64,000 nucleotides of DNA from Paenibacillus sp. HGH0039 (GTDB taxonomy: Bacteria > Bacillota > Bacilli > Paenibacillales > NBRC-103111): NCBI RefSeq assembly GCF_000411255.1, contig NZ_KE150413.1:1218999-1282998 (forward strand), written 5' to 3'. A program made the position numbers and the translations under genes. Below are positions 62,552-64,000 of the stretch, in pieces. How positions within the stretch are numbered: the stretch's first letter is position 1; each line of letters begins with the position of its first letter. The notes beneath the pieces were generated by a model that saw nothing but the letters and a program-made list of their open reading frames with translations, was not told where the DNA came from and made no database searches.

Positions 62552-63745
62552 ATGACTAGCGAAACACTGGCACATCAAGAGCAGCTGGAGGAGCTCGCCA
62601 CAAGACTCGTTGAGGTCCGGCGCCATCTGCATGAGAATCCGGAGCTGTCTCACGAAGAATTCGAAACGACGGCTTTTATTAAAGCCTGGCTGGAGGAGGC
62701 CGGCATCCGCATCGCCCCTTACTCCCTGCGGACCGGGCTCATTGCCGAAGTGGGGGGGCTGCGCCCGGGACCTGTGGTCGCCATCCGGGCGGACATTGAC
62801 GCGCTGCCGATCCGGGAAGAGACCGGCCTTCCTTACGCGTCCAAGATTCCGGGGAAAATGCACGCCTGCGGCCACGATTTTCACACGGCGGCCGTTCTCG
62901 GAGCGGCTTATCTGCTCAAGCAGAGGGAAGAGGAGCTTCCGGGCACAGTCCGCTTCCTGTTCCAGCCGGCCGAGGAGAAAGCGAGCGGCGCTCTCAAAGT
63001 GATCGGCAGCGGAGCGCTGGAGAACGTGCGGGCCGTATTCGGGCTGCACAACAAACCCGATCTGCCGGTCGGGACGCTCGGCATTAAAGAAGGCCCGCTG
63101 ATGGCGGCTGCAGACGGCTTCGTCGCCGAGATAGAGGGCCGGGGCTCGCACGCGGCCCTGCCCGAAGCCGGCAGCGATCCGATCGTGGCATCCGCGCAGA
63201 TCGTTTCGGCGGTCCAGTCCATCGTCAGCCGCAACATCAGCTCGCTGGACAGCGCCGTCGTCAGCGTGACGAAGCTGCACAGCGGCACCGCCTGGAACGT
63301 GATTCCGGAGAAAGCGCTGCTGGAGGGCACGATCCGCACCTTCGACGAAGGCGTACGGAGCCGCGTGCTGGCGCGCTTCCGCGAGGTCGTCGAGGGAGTG
63401 GCGGCGGCCAGCGGGACGAAAGCGTCGCTCCGCTGGATCCAGGGTCCGCCTCCCGTGAACAATTCGGCCGAGCTGGCCGCGCTCGCGAGAAGCACGGCCG
63501 AGAGCCTGGGCTACATAGCGGTGACGCCGCTTCCGTCTCCGGCAGGCGAAGACTTCGCCTTCTATCAGCGGGAAGTTCCCGGGCTTTTCGTCTTCGTCGG
63601 GACGGACGGACCGCACGAGTGGCATCATCCGGCGTTCGACCTGGATGAAGCGGCCCTTCCGGTGAGCGCGCAATTTTTCTCGGAGCTGGCTCAGCGTGCG
63701 CTCCTGGAACTCTCCGGGCAGCCCGCAGGCGGAGCAAACGGATGA
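62552..63745 (+). CDS. M20-family amidohydrolase (SndA/YtnL-type N-deacetylase candidate)
   Basis: A 397-aa metal-dependent amidohydrolase with GAGAGGAGGACG before ATG. Metal ligands are in HACGHDFH (about 108-115), FQPAEEKASGA and GLHNKPDLPVG; the dimerisation domain contains GRGSHAALPEAGSDPI. It belongs to the group including N-acetylcysteine deacetylases. With the GNAT at the operon start it would complete an acetylation-deacetylation cycle. Its TGA overlaps the next ATG. Confidence 0.88.
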   Translation: MTSETLAHQEQLEELATRLVEVRRHLHENPELSHEEFETTAFIKAWLEEAGIRIAPYSLRTGLIAEVGGLRPGPVVAIRADIDALPIREETGLPYASKIPGKMHACGHDFHTAAVLGAAYLLKQREEELPGTVRFLFQPAEEKASGALKVIGSGALENVRAVFGLHNKPDLPVGTLGIKEGPLMAAADGFVAEIEGRGSHAALPEAGSDPIVASAQIVSAVQSIVSRNISSLDSAVVSVTKLHSGTAWNVIPEKALLEGTIRTFDEGVRSRVLARFREVVEGVAAASGTKASLRWIQGPPPVNNSAELAALARSTAESLGYIAVTPLPSPAGEDFAFYQREVPGLFVFVGTDGPHEWHHPAFDLDEAALPVSAQFFSELAQRALLELSGQPAGGANG

Positions 63746-64000
63746 ACGGCGGGATGACGTATGACGTCATCGTGGTCGGAGCGGGCTCGATGGGCATGAG
63801 CGCAGGCTATCACCTGGCGAAGCAGGGGGTGCGGACGCTGCTCATCGACGCCTTCAACCCGCCGCACGGGGAAGGCAGCCATCACGGAGAGCCCCGGCTT
63901 ATCCGCCATGCTTACAGTGGAGGGCCCGCCTACATCACGGTGGCGCTGCGCGCCCAGGAGCTCTGGGAGGAGCTCCAGGCGGAGACCGGCGCGGAGCTGA
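63742..64000 (+). CDS. FAD-dependent oxidase, SolA/sarcosine-oxidase-like (3' partial)
   Basis: Starts at ATG 63742, overlapping the M20 stop, and runs off the right edge after 86 codons. The FAD-binding motif is VIVVGAGSMGMSAGYHLAKQGVRTLLIDAF, followed by GSHHGEPRLIRHAYSGG, the segment typical of N-methyltryptophan oxidase and monomeric sarcosine oxidase. It is the last visible gene of the sulfur operon and may oxidise an N-methyl or secondary amine. Confidence 0.88.
   Translation, partial: MNGGMTYDVIVVGAGSMGMSAGYHLAKQGVRTLLIDAFNPPHGEGSHHGEPRLIRHAYSGGPAYITVALRAQELWEELQAETGAEL

Overview
The window looks like chromosome from a Paenibacillus-type member of the Bacillota. The signs are an SLH-anchored surface protein, a KinB-like sporulation kinase, purine-rich ribosome binding sites with frequent GTG and TTG starts, many U-run hairpin terminators, and gene families typical of soil bacilli (M4 neutral protease, DUF4272, CPCC, DUF1871, TcyJ-N transporters). 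Most of it is GC-balanced to GC-rich. About 22.2-39.0 kb is visibly AT-rich, except for the M4 protease. No rRNA, tRNA, CRISPR array or intact insertion sequence was seen. The first gene runs off the left edge and the last off the right edge.

Left part (0-22 kb): a giant surface protein of eleven cadherin-like repeats and three SLH domains; a two-component system with a co-transcribed lipoprotein; an operon joining a cell-wall amidase, a carbohydrate-type ABC importer without ATPase and a membrane-fusion protein; a stand-alone GAPDH with a palindrome inside its promoter; an ECF sigma factor overlapping a membrane protein whose signal-peptidase-like domain has lost both catalytic residues; then regulators (WYL, MocR-type), DinB, DUF4272 and GNAT genes.

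Middle (22-39 kb): an accessory island made mainly of small immunity-type genes, mixed with fragments of secreted toxin C-termini, frameshifted genes and repeated spacers. A spacer of about 200 bp carrying a hairpin, a leader and the first codons of a gene occurs twice, with a short third trace. Two Imm26-type genes are near-duplicates, and pieces of neighbouring genes recur as scars. This is what a polymorphic-toxin/immunity locus that turns over cassettes would look like. The island is interrupted by an M4 metalloprotease gene and followed by an ANT(6)-type nucleotidyltransferase.

Right part (39-64 kb): three metabolic blocks. (1) A PucR regulator followed by an Asp/Glu/hydantoin-type racemase, an EamA exporter, an OPT transporter, DUF917, DUF1177, AroM and an M29-like aminopeptidase: a conserved-looking catabolic set of unknown substrate. 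(2) A TetR regulator with a clear promoter and operator ahead of a sulfonate-type binding protein, a permease and a TauD-like dioxygenase, but no ABC ATPase. (3) A leader with a candidate attenuator ahead of GNAT, cystine-type ABC transporter, flavin monooxygenase, M20 deacylase and FAD oxidase genes. Block 3 resembles the Bacillus ytm/yxe operons for S-substituted cysteines. Blocks 2 and 3 both point to scavenging of organic sulfur.
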